From the NCBI GenBank assembly GCA_012031035.1, contig JAAUUT010000065.1:1-32955 (forward strand): a stretch of DNA of 32,955 bases, given 5' to 3'. A model generated the notes under the pieces. It had not been told where the DNA came from. It saw nothing but the letters and a program-made list of their open reading frames with translations, and did no database searches. Positions 24,114 through 32,839 of this stretch are shown here, piece by piece (positions within the stretch are counted from its first letter, which is position 1; each line of letters opens with the position of its first letter). The position numbers were made by a program, and so were the translations under genes. This stretch comes from Candidatus Altimarinota bacterium. GTDB taxonomy: Bacteria > Cyanobacteriota > Cyanobacteriia > Cyanobacteriales > Microcystaceae.

Positions 24114-24638
24114 TTATTCCACAGATGCGATCGCGCCTCGACATTCTCCAAAACCTATCTTGGCAAAACCTTCTTTCTCGCAATATCCTCGCAAAATCAC
24201 TTCGTCTGTATCTGATAAGAACGAGCGTTCCTCTCCCGTTGGGAGTTTAATCGGTTTAGCACCCCGTTGAGTAATTTCGAGTAACGATCCTTGCGAACCT
24301 TCCTCTGCATCAGAAATAGTCCCACTAGCTAGCAAGTCTCCAGGACGAAGGTTGCAACCATTACTGGTATGATGGGCAAGCATTTGAGCTAGCGTCCAAT
24401 ACATCTGCTCGAAGGAAGCACGACTCAAGCGAAATGGTTCCATTTGAGCTTCGCGCATTGCAGCGGTGCGAAGCCAAACTTCTACGGTAATATCGATACC
24501 GCCTTGCTGAGTATTGAGTGAAGAAGATAGATAAGGTAGCGGTGCAGGGTCTTCTTGTGGACGCGGAAACGACGGACAGCGAAAGGGTGCTAGCGCTTCC
24601 AAGGTAATGACCCAAGGCGAAATGGTAGTCGCAAAACT
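24114..24638 (-). CDS. fumarylacetoacetase, C-terminal part (frameshifted)
   Basis: Read from 24638 this frame gives SFATTISPWVITLEALAPFR, then PQEDPAPLPYLSSSLN, GGIDITVEVWLRTAAMREAQ, a long conserved run AHHTSNGCNLRPGDLLASGT, GSLLEITQRG and DEVILRGYCEKEGFAKIGFGECRG. These are the canonical active-site and C-terminal blocks of fumarylacetoacetate hydrolase. The frame joins the N-terminal part after FLAK, where two bases appear to be missing (or one extra). The apparent ATG at 24602 (MEALAPF) is inside the conserved domain and is not a real start. Confidence 0.9.
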   Translation of the reverse strand, partial: SFATTISPWVITLEALAPFRCPSFPRPQEDPAPLPYLSSSLNTQQGGIDITVEVWLRTAAMREAQMEPFRLSRASFEQMYWTLAQMLAHHTSNGCNLRPGDLLASGTISDAEEGSQGSLLEITQRGAKPIKLPTGEERSFLSDTDEVILRGYCEKEGFAKIGFGECRGAIASVE

Positions 24639-25422
24639 TTGCTAAAAAGGGGCCGAGAGGCTGATATTCCCAAGCTTGAATATCCCGTGCAGACCAATCA
24701 TTAACTAAACAAAGTCCAAAAATGTGTTTCTCGGCATCGTCTATTGCAATAGGTTGTCCCAATTGATTTCCAGCACCGACGAAAAAGCCAACTTCCATTT
24801 CGTAATCTAAAAGCTTAGAATAACCAAAAGTCGGGATTTGCTCGTTCGGAGGCTTTCGCTGCCCCATAGGACGTTTAACCAACGTACCGCTAGGCACAAT
24901 TGATGAGGCTCGTCCGTGGTAAGCAATGGGGATGTATTTGTAGTTGGGAAGGAGTGGATTATCGGGACGAAATAGCTTTCCTACGTTCGTGGCGTGAAAA
25001 ATTGAGGCGTAAAAGTCTGTATAATCACCAATTTCAGCAGGTAACAAGAGTTCGGCATCGGACATCGACACGAGAATTTCTCTTTCTGGGAGCGATTTTT
25101 GCTCGTCGTAGCGCAATAGTTCGCTCAAACAATGACGTAAGGCTAAGGAAGCTTCGCGTCCCATCGCCATCAATGGATTTAAGTTTGATACCATACACGC
25201 TGCTTGCAGTTGTTCGGGAAGTCTTTCAAGCAGTTTGGTTTGGCAACACAAAGCTAAATCAAGAATTTGGTTTCCAATTGCTACGCCAATACGCGGAGAT
25301 TCAGCACTATTTTTCCTTCGGAATATCCCAAAAGGAAGGTTCTGGATGGGAAAATCGGTGTCTTTTTGATTTGCCGATTCAACCCAACTGCGTAAATTCG
25401 GGTCGTGAGTGGCATCAATCAT
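24637..25422 (-). CDS. fahA: fumarylacetoacetase, N-terminal part (frameshifted)
   Basis: The enzyme cleaves fumarylacetoacetate to fumarate and acetoacetate, the last step of tyrosine/homogentisate breakdown. From ATG 25422 the frame has FPIQNLPFGIFRRKN, GVAIGNQILDLALC, EIGDYTDFYASIFHATNVGK (metal-binding Asp), PIAYHGRASSIVPSGT, LLDYEMEVGFFVGAGN and NDWSARDIQAWEYQPLGPFL, all conserved. After FLAK the frame turns to FCDYHFALGH and then into unrelated sequence. Frames joined, the protein has about 436 residues, the usual length. No homogentisate dioxygenase or HPD gene is nearby. A heptamer array sits directly before the start. Confidence 0.92.
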
Positions 25423-25427
25423 CTAAA

Positions 25428-25458
25428 AATTATGAATTATGAATGATGAATTATGAAA
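25428..25458 (-). repeat. TTCATAA/TTCATCA heptamer array before the fumarylacetoacetase gene
   Basis: On the minus strand the order is TTCATAA, TTCATCA, TTCATAA, TTCATAA, followed after a few bases by the ATG at 25422-25420. The same order and orientation occur before dnaG. Confidence 0.8.
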
Positions 25459-25538
25459 TTCAGAATTATTTAGTTGACTGAAAGAGATTTAGTCATAAGC
25501 TTTCGGATTTATCCGTGGGAAAATCCACAATCGAATAA

Positions 25539-26234
25539 CTAACTAGTCAATCCATGCTTTAGGGCAAAACGAACTAATTCGGTACGGCTATTCGTGCCTG
25601 TTTTACTAAACAAGCGGCTGACGTATTTCTCCACATTTCTGACGCTGGTATCGAGACGCGAAGCAATCTCTTTATTCATCAAACCTTCGGCGACTAAATC
25701 TAGAACGCTTTGTTCTCTCGGCGTTAGTTCAATTTTAATCGGTGCGGGGGTTGGGACTAGATGAGAAGAATGACCTAACTGTTCTTTAATAGTCTTGACA
25801 TCTTGCAAGAGTTCTGCTAGCTGCGCGGCTTCGCCATTTGCTTCAGTAGCAATTTTACGACGTTTGAGAACGTTTTTGACGATGGATTCTAACTCGTCGG
25901 GGTCGAAGGGTTTGGGAAGATAAGCATCGCAACCCGCATCATATCCTTGAATGCGATCGCTCGTCATTCCCCTGGCTGTTAAAAATACCACGGGAAGTGT
26001 TTTAAAACGCGGATCTTCGCGCAGTTGTTTGAGAAACTGATAGCCGTCTACCTGTGGCATCATGATATCGGAGATGACTAAATCGGGTGTCTCGCGTTGC
26101 AGGAAATCCCAAGCTTCATTGGCGTTGCTAGCGACTTTAACCTTAAATTCATCGCTATCTTCTAGATAAGCTTGTACGGATTCGCGAACTCCAGGTTCGT
26201 CATCGACAAGGAGTAGTTTAGATTTATCGGACAT
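25539..26234 (-). CDS. rre1: NarL/LuxR-type response regulator, Ycf29/Rre1-like
   Basis: The receiver domain has acidic DDE at residues 11-13, the phosphoacceptor D56 in LVISDIMMPQVDG, conserved T/S in FLTARG and K107 in LPKPFD. A Gln/Glu-rich linker leads to a C-terminal helix-turn-helix (ELTPREQSVLDLVAEGLMNK, then RNVEKYVSRLFSKTGTNS) close to the plastid ycf29/cyanobacterial Rre1 type, which responds to redox and other stress through a two-component kinase. The 231-residue length is as expected. No kinase gene is adjacent, which is usual for Rre1. The assignment to Rre1 and not another NarL-type regulator is from memory of the HTH sequence. Confidence 0.8.
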   Translation of the reverse strand: MSDKSKLLLVDDEPGVRESVQAYLEDSDEFKVKVASNANEAWDFLQRETPDLVISDIMMPQVDGYQFLKQLREDPRFKTLPVVFLTARGMTSDRIQGYDAGCDAYLPKPFDPDELESIVKNVLKRRKIATEANGEAAQLAELLQDVKTIKEQLGHSSHLVPTPAPIKIELTPREQSVLDLVAEGLMNKEIASRLDTSVRNVEKYVSRLFSKTGTNSRTELVRFALKHGLTS

Positions 26235-26335
26235 TTATAATTCCCCCATTTATAGAAATTCAGAATTCTACGTATTGCCCTAGAATTCTGAATCTCATCT
26301 TTAATCATAATATTTAGCCGCGATCGCGTACCTTA

Positions 26336-26635
26336 TTATTCAGCCGCAACTGCCTCGACTTCTACAGTCTGGTTACTAGTCGTCCCCGTAGTAGAAGCGG
26401 TAGTATTGACTTTAGAGGCTTTGAAGCGATCGAGAATTAATTGCGAAACCTCTGTTACCATTAACGTTACCAAGATCAGATCGTCAATTTCTCCTACCAC
26501 TGGAAAGAGATCGGGAGAAAGATCGAATGGACTAACTATATAAACGAGAGTACCAAGAATAATCCACCAACGATATTTAGGATTTTGGATAGCGTTGCGA
26601 TACCAGTTGTAAAGTGATTTAATAGAAATCTTCAT
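26336..26635 (-). CDS. DUF1232 (YkvA-like) small membrane protein
   Basis: The core WWIILGTLVYIVSPFDLSPD, followed by LFPVVGEIDDLILVTLMV, is the DUF1232 signature; the PxDLxPD...GxxDD motif is diagnostic. It has one or two membrane helices in 99 residues and a low-complexity Thr/Ser tail (TTASTTGTTSNQT). Function is not established. It starts about 100 nt before the response regulator gene on the same strand and may share its transcript. Confidence 0.88.
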   Translation of the reverse strand: MKISIKSLYNWYRNAIQNPKYRWWIILGTLVYIVSPFDLSPDLFPVVGEIDDLILVTLMVTEVSQLILDRFKASKVNTTASTTGTTSNQTVEVEAVAAE

Positions 26636-26938
26636 TTAATGTACTCCCTTTGCAATTACTTATATTGTGGCAAATCTAATTGGATTCTATCGGTGCGGAT
26701 CGCCGATGTCACAATTGGGGTAAGTACGAATGTGTTGATTTTGGAATTTAGTAAAGTGTGGAGAGTGGGAAGTAGGGGAGTAGAGATTTTTTTAGGGTAA
26801 TAGGGTAAAGGGGAAGGGGGAAAGGACAATTTCTTGATAACTCTAATCGCCAATCTCCCAAACTTTCATAATTCATCATTCATCATTCATAATTTCCCGA
26901 TTTTCATAATTCATCATTCATAATTCATAATTCAATTG
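26636..26938 (+). other. intergenic region between the DUF1232 and dnaG genes
   Basis: No gene is supported. At 26757-26825 there is a purine-rich G-run stretch (GTGGGAAGTAGGGGAG, AGGGGAAGGGGGAAAGG), and the dnaG-proximal part holds the heptamer array at 26865-26934. Any promoters for the two divergent genes must lie between them; I see no convincing boxes. Confidence 0.6.
26865..26934 (+). repeat. TTCATAA/TTCATCA heptamer array directly before dnaG
   Basis: Two sets of contiguous heptamers are separated by a short TTTCCCGATT spacer. The second (26904-26934) runs TTCATAA, TTCATCA, TTCATAA, TTCATAA and ends about four bases before the dnaG ATG at 26939. The same order precedes the fumarylacetoacetase gene. 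Confidence 0.8.
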
Positions 26939-28864
26939 ATGGAAGTTCCTCGCCTACACCCAGACACAATCGAAGATGTTAAACAACGGGTAGACATTTA
27001 TGATGTCGTATCCGAAAACGTCGTACTGCGCAAGCGAGGTAAAGATTACGTTGGTTTGTGTCCTTTCCACGACGAGAAAACGCCGAGTTTTACCGTCTCT
27101 TCGAGCAAGCAAATGTATTATTGCTTTGGGTGCAATGCTGGGGGAGGTGCGGTTAAATTTTTAATGGAATTGAGGAAACAATCGTTTAGCGATGTTGTTC
27201 TCGATTTGGCAGGACGCTATCAAATTCCTGTTAAAACTCTCGAACCCGAACAAAGGCAAGAACTTCAGCGTCAACTTTCAGTTCGCGAACAACTTTATGA
27301 AATCTTAGCGCTGACAACCAGTTTTTATCAACACGCGCTACGACAGTCACAGGGAGAAATTGCCTTAAAGTATTTGAAAAGCGATCGCAATTTAAGCGAA
27401 GAAACGATTCAACAATTTCAGCTAGGATATGCACCTGCTGGATGGGAAACCTTATATCGTTATCTCGTCGAACAAAAACGCTATCCACTCAATTTAGTTG
27501 AGGAAGCAGGATTGATTAAACTGCGCAAAACGGGGAATGGTTATTATGATGTTTTTCGCGATCGCATTATCATCCCCATCTGCGATAGTCAGGGTAGAGT
27601 TATTGCGTTTGGGAGTAGAACGGTACAGACGCGAAATTTCGCGTCTCCACAAGAACCCAAATATCTCAACTCCCCAGAAACGCCTCTGTTTGATAAAAGT
27701 AAAACCCTTTTTGCCCTCGATAAAGCCAAACATAGTATAAGTAAAGAAGATCGTGCCGTTGTTGTGGAAGGATATTTCGATGCGATCGCGCTTCATGCAG
27801 CAGGAATAACGAATGCAGTCGCCTCGTTGGGTACGGCGTTTTCTCAACAGCATATCAGACTCCTAATGCGCTACACCGAATCGAAACAAGTTATCTTCAA
27901 TTTTGATGCCGATAACGCGGGTACGAGTGCTACTCACCGCGCCATTAACGAAATAGAAACCCTCGTCAATACAGGACTCGTACAAGTTAGAATTCTCAAT
28001 CTTCCCGATGGCAAAGATGCCGATGAATTTCTTAACTCCAGTCCCGAAGCGGTAAATAAATATCGACAATTAATTCAATCTGCACCTTTATGGTTCGATT
28101 GGCAAATTCAACAATTACTGAAGGGTCGTTCCCTTAAACAAGCCGACCAATTCGAGCAAGTGGCACAAAATATGGTTAAATTGCTCAATAAACTCGAAGA
28201 TAGCAACCAACGCACCTATTACATTCGCTATTGTGCTGAAATTCTTAGCTTGGGAGATGTTCGCCTTATCCCCATGCACGTTAATAGTTTGTTCTCGCAA
28301 GTTAGAAAGACCAAACGGCGTTTTGTTTCCATTGCTGAACCAACCGTTCAATCTACTTCTTTAGCAGGTAGTGAGAAAAGTTTATTAGAAACAGCAGAAA
28401 CCGATCTGTTAGGTGTATATCTGCATTGCTCTCGGTTTCGAGATGAGATTATCGAAGCATTAGAAGAGAAAGAGTTATTATTTACCTTACCCCACCATCG
28501 CTTTCTCTGGCGGCAGATTGTCGAGTTACAAGAAATAGGAAACGAACCGTATCGTTTATATTCTCAATTACAAGACCGACTCGCACAATTTCCAGAACAG
28601 ATGAATCAATTGTCTCATCTATTTCATCTGAGCGAGACAAAGCATTGGGAAGATAGCACTCGCGCCCCAATTGTAATTCGTACTGCGATCGCGTCTCTCG
28701 AACAAGTAGTACGGGAAAAGTACCGTCGTTACTGTCAGCAACAGATACAACAACTCAGTCCCAATACTGATGTCGAACAAATGCAATATTACTACCAAGA
28801 AATTCAAAATACGATAGTACAGATTAGGGAATTAGAAAAGCTGCGTCATAATTCCCAAGTGTAA
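26939..28864 (+). CDS. dnaG: DNA primase
   Basis: DnaG makes RNA primers for replication. ATG 26939 (MEVPRLHPD) gives 641 residues; TTG 26936 immediately before it is unlikely. The CHC2 zinc finger is CPFHDEKTPSF...YYCFGC with ligands C41, H44, C62 and C65. The catalytic core has YDVFRDRIIIPICDSQGRVI and FGSRTV, and the TOPRIM segment VVVEGYFDAIALHAAGITNA with the acidic FDADNAG. The C-terminal helicase-binding region is present and divergent. The gene is intact, unlike several neighbours. An unusual feature is that the ribosome binding region is occupied by a TTCATAA array with no clear Shine-Dalgarno. Confidence 0.96.
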   Translation: MEVPRLHPDTIEDVKQRVDIYDVVSENVVLRKRGKDYVGLCPFHDEKTPSFTVSSSKQMYYCFGCNAGGGAVKFLMELRKQSFSDVVLDLAGRYQIPVKTLEPEQRQELQRQLSVREQLYEILALTTSFYQHALRQSQGEIALKYLKSDRNLSEETIQQFQLGYAPAGWETLYRYLVEQKRYPLNLVEEAGLIKLRKTGNGYYDVFRDRIIIPICDSQGRVIAFGSRTVQTRNFASPQEPKYLNSPETPLFDKSKTLFALDKAKHSISKEDRAVVVEGYFDAIALHAAGITNAVASLGTAFSQQHIRLLMRYTESKQVIFNFDADNAGTSATHRAINEIETLVNTGLVQVRILNLPDGKDADEFLNSSPEAVNKYRQLIQSAPLWFDWQIQQLLKGRSLKQADQFEQVAQNMVKLLNKLEDSNQRTYYIRYCAEILSLGDVRLIPMHVNSLFSQVRKTKRRFVSIAEPTVQSTSLAGSEKSLLETAETDLLGVYLHCSRFRDEIIEALEEKELLFTLPHHRFLWRQIVELQEIGNEPYRLYSQLQDRLAQFPEQMNQLSHLFHLSETKHWEDSTRAPIVIRTAIASLEQVVREKYRRYCQQQIQQLSPNTDVEQMQYYYQEIQNTIVQIRELEKLRHNSQV

Positions 28865-28916
28865 AATCGTAGGGAAAAATTGGGAATTCTAAAAATGTAG
28901 TCATGTTGCATTAATC

Positions 28917-30044
28917 GTGTCTTCCCTTAACCAAAAAGCTTGGAAAATTTTACGAACTATTCGTTTCACCATCATCAGTGGTGCTGGTTTGACTGGATTG
29001 GTTTGGTTTTTTAACTTACCTTATCCAATGATTCGCAGACCTGTCGCTCAAACGGCTCCCATCTTGTTATTGCCGAGTTATCTGGAGATGGATCGCAACT
29101 ATAGAGAAGCGATCGCCAATGTTGAGAGTGCAACTCAGTTAATCGAACGTGCGACGAGTTCGGTCGATATCGATTTGGGAGAGCAGAAAGTTCGAGCAGC
29201 GCAGGAAAATCTCGATAATTTACCTGTATGGTTTTTGGGTTATGAACCACAATTTTATTGTTCTTGGTTCAGTTGTAGTTGGAAGTTTACCTTCGATGAG
29301 TTTCAAACGGCAAGAGCCGATGTCGGACGCATGGAGGCAAAAGCCTTTCAGGAAAAAAATGCCATGATGCAACTACAACGCGCAGAAGCTTCGCTACAAA
29401 AAGCCAAAGAAGCCTACCAACAGGCATTGACTCCAACTGAGAAACAAAAGGCGATCGCGACTTGGCAAAAGTCTTTAGATGAATTAACTCAACTGCCCGA
29501 TGCTACTCTAGCCCGAAAAATGGCAAAGACTAAATTAGAGAATTATCAAAGAGACTTTCAACCGATCTCAGATTTGGTTGTTGACGGCGATCGCAACAAT
29601 ACCATAATCAAGGTCGCCAATCAATTTGCTTCACAAGCAGTATCAAGCTGTCAAAAACCACCGCATACCGTTCTCGAATGGCAAAAATGTCAGGAAATGT
29701 GGCAACAGGCGCTCGCTCGTTTGGAAACGATTTCCGCGGACGACCCCGGTTATTTTGATGCACAAACTTTACTAGCAACTTATCAAACCAACTTAAACAA
29801 CATCGAAATTCGCAAGCCAACAGAAGCAGAAGCAATTGAAAATTTGGAGTCAGCGATCGTCAAAACCGAGCAATTGAGAAGTTTTTTATCTAGAAATCCA
29901 GCTTCAGTGGAGCGAGACTATATCATCAGTCAATTGCAGGCAATTATTCGTCAACTCAAAAAAGTACAACCTGGCACAACTGCTTACTCTCAAGCTCAAG
30001 AATTATTAGATTCAGCCCAAAAAAAGTTAAAACAGTTAGGATAA
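28917..30044 (+). CDS. conserved membrane-anchored coiled-coil protein of unknown function
   Basis: A GTG start at 28917 opens a 375-residue frame. A single membrane segment (FTIISGAGLTGLVWFFNLPY) lies near residues 18-37. The remainder is mostly amphipathic helices rich in Gln, Ala, Glu and Leu, with repeated helix pairs (YREAIANVESATQLIE, QLQRAEASLQKAKEAYQQAL, EAIENLESAIVKTEQL), suggesting TPR-like or coiled-coil structure facing the periplasm or lumen. One aromatic/cysteine-containing insert (FYCSWFSCSW) interrupts the helices. It follows dnaG by 52 nt and may be co-transcribed. I do not recognise a family with known function. Confidence 0.7.
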   Translation: MSSLNQKAWKILRTIRFTIISGAGLTGLVWFFNLPYPMIRRPVAQTAPILLLPSYLEMDRNYREAIANVESATQLIERATSSVDIDLGEQKVRAAQENLDNLPVWFLGYEPQFYCSWFSCSWKFTFDEFQTARADVGRMEAKAFQEKNAMMQLQRAEASLQKAKEAYQQALTPTEKQKAIATWQKSLDELTQLPDATLARKMAKTKLENYQRDFQPISDLVVDGDRNNTIIKVANQFASQAVSSCQKPPHTVLEWQKCQEMWQQALARLETISADDPGYFDAQTLLATYQTNLNNIEIRKPTEAEAIENLESAIVKTEQLRSFLSRNPASVERDYIISQLQAIIRQLKKVQPGTTAYSQAQELLDSAQKKLKQLG

Positions 30045-30059
30045 AGCTAGGAATATAGT

Positions 30060-30497
30060 TTATGTGGAAAAGTAACGACGGAGTAAGTCATAGTGGTCTG
30101 ACACTGACGAAAGTACATCGGGAGAACAACCTACAACGCCTTCTCTAAGAATCTCAATTGTTTTTACCCCACACACTTCAATTAAATGCTTTCTGCAAAG
30201 ATTACTTTGGTTCAACCGTGAAAGCCATTGTTGGATGAATATAGGACTTATTCGACCAATTACTTTCGGGTCTGGAATACCTCATAAAGCATAAATTTCA
30301 AAAGCTAAGGAGATTGCCAAATCGTCAGTTGTAAAAAAAGGTTGATTGGGGCGGATAGTATTAAAAAGATGACGGAGGATTCCTGCCTGAGATCGAAACA
30401 ATTCAGCATATTCAGGCAGCCAAACTGAAGATGTTCGGTTAGAGGTTTCTGAAATAGCTTGCTCCCATGTCTGTTTGACAACTTTCTCTGAGAGCAT
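30060..30497 (-). pseudogene. small gene interrupted by an in-frame TGA
   Basis: From ATG 30497 the frame gives 71 residues (MLSEKVVKQTWEQAISE, then LPEYAELFRSQAG, DDLAISLAFEIYAL) and stops at TGA 30284-30282. In the same frame the next 73 codons read GIPDPKVIGRISPIFIQQWL, then SNLCRKHLIEVCGVKTIEIL and SSVSDHYDLLRRYF, to TAA at 30062-30060. Both segments have protein-like composition with no other interruption, so they look like one gene of about 145 codons with a nonsense mutation or base error. I do not recognise the product, so I cannot say whether the second half alone is conserved. Confidence 0.55.
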
Positions 30498-30869
30498 TTT
30501 TTAAACCCAAGGCCAAGCTATCAAATCAAGAAATTTGTTAACAAATGCCTGTAACATAGTTGTTTTAAACTATTAATAGTAAGTAAACCCTCTAATCTAT
30601 TGTGGTTAGCATTCATAATAATGGCTTAATGCAAAAATATTCGTCAAATACAATAAAATTGACAAGCTTTTAAGTCTTTGTAGAGATTAATCGAACTTAC
30701 TGTCAGTTGACCGCGATCGCCCTTCTAATCTTCCTTGTAGCCGTTTGAGGTTGCAATAACCGAACTTCTCCTTTACGGTATCCCCTGCGATCGCGTCGAA
30801 CCAAGCGTCATTAAGAAATCTTACAATTATTAGAGAAAAACTCTTCACCTATAACAAGACTTCATAGCA
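30498..30869 (+). other. intergenic region upstream of ftsH
   Basis: No gene is supported in these 372 bases. There are two HIP1 sites (at about 30712 and 30789). A possible promoter for ftsH is TTGACA (30659-30664) with TAGAGA (30681-30686), spacing 16 bp, leaving a leader of about 180 nt. The region is otherwise AT-rich. Confidence 0.5.
30659..30686 (+). promoter_or_regulatory. possible ftsH promoter
   Basis: A consensus -35 TTGACA lies 16 bp from a TAGAGA -10. The -10 is imperfect, and a shorter promoter nearer to the gene is possible. Confidence 0.35.
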
Positions 30870-32747
30870 ATGAGTATAAAAAACAAACCCCCGTCCCGTT
30901 TTCGTCCGCTAGGAAACATTCTTCTAATCCTGGGGGGACTTTTCCTGTTAGCAAACATATTTTTGCCTCAATTATTTGGCCCTTCTATTCCTCAAGTTCC
31001 TTACAGCCTTTTTATCCATCAAATCGACGATGGCGATGTCTCCAGAGTTTATGTCGGTCAAAACGAAATCCGCTATCAACTCAAAGGAGAAGGTGAAAAC
31101 CAATACGGACAAATTTTTCAAACCACCCCTATTTTCGATCTCGAATTACCAAAACGCTTAGAAGCGCAAGGCGTAGAATTTGCTGCCGCACCGCCAGCTA
31201 AAAATGGCTGGATAGGTAGCCTCTTAAGCTGGGTCATTCCTCCCCTTATTTTTGTCGGGATTTGGCAATTTTTCCTCAATCGTAGTGCTGGCGGCGGCCC
31301 TGCTGGCGCGCTTTCCTTTACCAAGAGTAAAGCCAAAGTTTATGTTGAGGGAGATGCGACTAAAGTAACATTTAATGATGTTGCTGGTGTAGAAGAAGCA
31401 AAAACCGAGTTAGAAGAAATCGTTGAATTTCTCAAAAGTCCCCAACGCTACATTCAAATTGGGGCGAGAATTCCGAAAGGAGTCCTCTTAGTCGGGCCTC
31501 CAGGAACGGGTAAAACTCTCTTAGCAAAAGCCGTTGCAGGAGAAGCTGGCGTTCCATTCTTTAGCATTTCTGGTTCTGAGTTTGTAGAACTCTTTGTCGG
31601 CGCGGGTGCAGCCAGAGTGCGCGATTTGTTTGAACAAGCCAAAAAACAAGCGCCTTGTATCGTTTTTATCGACGAATTGGACGCGATCGGTAAATCTCGT
31701 GCTAGCGGGGGATTTATGGGCGGAAATGACGAACGCGAACAAACCCTCAACCAGTTATTAACTGAAATGGATGGATTCGCAGCAGCAGGGGCTACTGTCA
31801 TTGTGCTAGCAGCTACCAACCGTCCAGAAACCCTCGACCCTGCCTTATTGCGTCCGGGACGCTTTGACAGACAAGTATTAGTCGATCGCCCAGATTTAGG
31901 TGGACGCTTAAAAATTCTGGAAATTTACGCCCAAAAAGTCAAATTAGGCAATGATGTCGCTCTCAAAGAGATTGCGACTCGCACCCCTGGATTTGCGGGT
32001 GCAGACTTGGCTAACTTAGTTAATGAAGCAGCGTTACTAGCTGCCCGTAACAAGCGAGAAACCGTCGCTCAAGCGGATTTTAAAGAAGCGATCGAACGTG
32101 TTGTCGCTGGACTAGAAAAGAAAAGCCGCGTCCTCTCCGATAAAGAGAAGACAATCGTTGCTTATCACGAAGTCGGTCACGCTTTAGTGGGTGCAATGAT
32201 GCCTGGAGGCGGTAAAGTAGCAAAAATCTCCATCGTTCCTCGCGGAATGGCAGCTTTAGGATATACCTTACAAATGCCAACAGAAGATCGATTTCTCTTA
32301 TCTGAATCTGAAATTCGCGATCAGGTTGCTACTCTTTTGGGCGGACGAGCAGCCGAAGAAGTTGTTTTTGGTAGTATTACTACTGGGGCGGCTAATGACT
32401 TGCAACGCGCCACAGATTTAGCCGAACGCATGGTGACAACCTACGGCATGAGTAAAATTTTAGGGCCTTTGGCTTATGAAAAAGGTCAGCAGAATAATTT
32501 TATCGGCGATGGCATGATGAATCCTCGTCGCATGGTCAGCGATGATACGGCTAAGGCGATCGATAATGAAGTGAAAGAAATTGTCGAAGGAGGACATCAA
32601 CAAGCATTGGCAATCCTCAGACAAAATCGCGAACTTCTAGAAACAATTGCTCAAAAAATCTTAGAAACTGAGGTAATTGAAGGAGAAGAATTGCAAAATC
32701 TTCTTACTCAAGTCAAACCCGTAGATAAGGTTGCAGTCCCTGCGTAA
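30870..32747 (+). CDS. ftsH: ATP-dependent zinc metalloprotease FtsH
   Basis: FtsH is a membrane AAA+ protease that degrades damaged membrane proteins, including D1 in the PSII repair cycle of cyanobacteria (by some paralogues). This 625-residue protein has two membrane segments (about 15-33 and 118-136), Walker A GPPGTGKT (209-216), Walker B IVFIDELDAIG, the second region of homology AATNRPETLDPALLRPGRFD and zinc-binding HEVGH (433-437). The length and termini are normal. Which of the four cyanobacterial FtsH classes it is cannot be decided here. A strong terminator follows, so it is monocistronic. Confidence 0.97.
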   Translation: MSIKNKPPSRFRPLGNILLILGGLFLLANIFLPQLFGPSIPQVPYSLFIHQIDDGDVSRVYVGQNEIRYQLKGEGENQYGQIFQTTPIFDLELPKRLEAQGVEFAAAPPAKNGWIGSLLSWVIPPLIFVGIWQFFLNRSAGGGPAGALSFTKSKAKVYVEGDATKVTFNDVAGVEEAKTELEEIVEFLKSPQRYIQIGARIPKGVLLVGPPGTGKTLLAKAVAGEAGVPFFSISGSEFVELFVGAGAARVRDLFEQAKKQAPCIVFIDELDAIGKSRASGGFMGGNDEREQTLNQLLTEMDGFAAAGATVIVLAATNRPETLDPALLRPGRFDRQVLVDRPDLGGRLKILEIYAQKVKLGNDVALKEIATRTPGFAGADLANLVNEAALLAARNKRETVAQADFKEAIERVVAGLEKKSRVLSDKEKTIVAYHEVGHALVGAMMPGGGKVAKISIVPRGMAALGYTLQMPTEDRFLLSESEIRDQVATLLGGRAAEEVVFGSITTGAANDLQRATDLAERMVTTYGMSKILGPLAYEKGQQNNFIGDGMMNPRRMVSDDTAKAIDNEVKEIVEGGHQQALAILRQNRELLETIAQKILETEVIEGEELQNLLTQVKPVDKVAVPA

Positions 32748-32776
32748 GCAGCAATGAAATAGTTTTAATTTAGATG

Positions 32777-32802
32777 AAGGTGGGTATATACTCACCTTTT
32801 TT
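32777..32802 (+). terminator. intrinsic terminator of ftsH
   Basis: AAGGTGGGTAT pairs with ATACTCACCTT (32777-32798), with one G-T pair and almost no loop, followed by a T run. It could also serve the convergent partial gene. Confidence 0.8.
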
Positions 32803-32839
32803 GTTGTTATTTAAGCTATTGCAATCTTATACCATTTTT

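Noticed and set aside
24114..24602. MEALAPF as an independent small gene
   Set aside because: It is the middle of the fumarylacetoacetase fold, and the conserved SFATTISPWV directly before it is in the same frame.
26656..26853. Minus-strand 65-codon frame before dnaG
   Set aside because: It is Pro/Ser/Leu-rich translation of the purine-rich repeat, with no family resemblance.
30282..30284. Possible selenocysteine TGA
   Set aside because: No SECIS-like structure or known selenoprotein context is visible, and cyanobacteria generally lack the machinery; a nonsense mutation or error is simpler.
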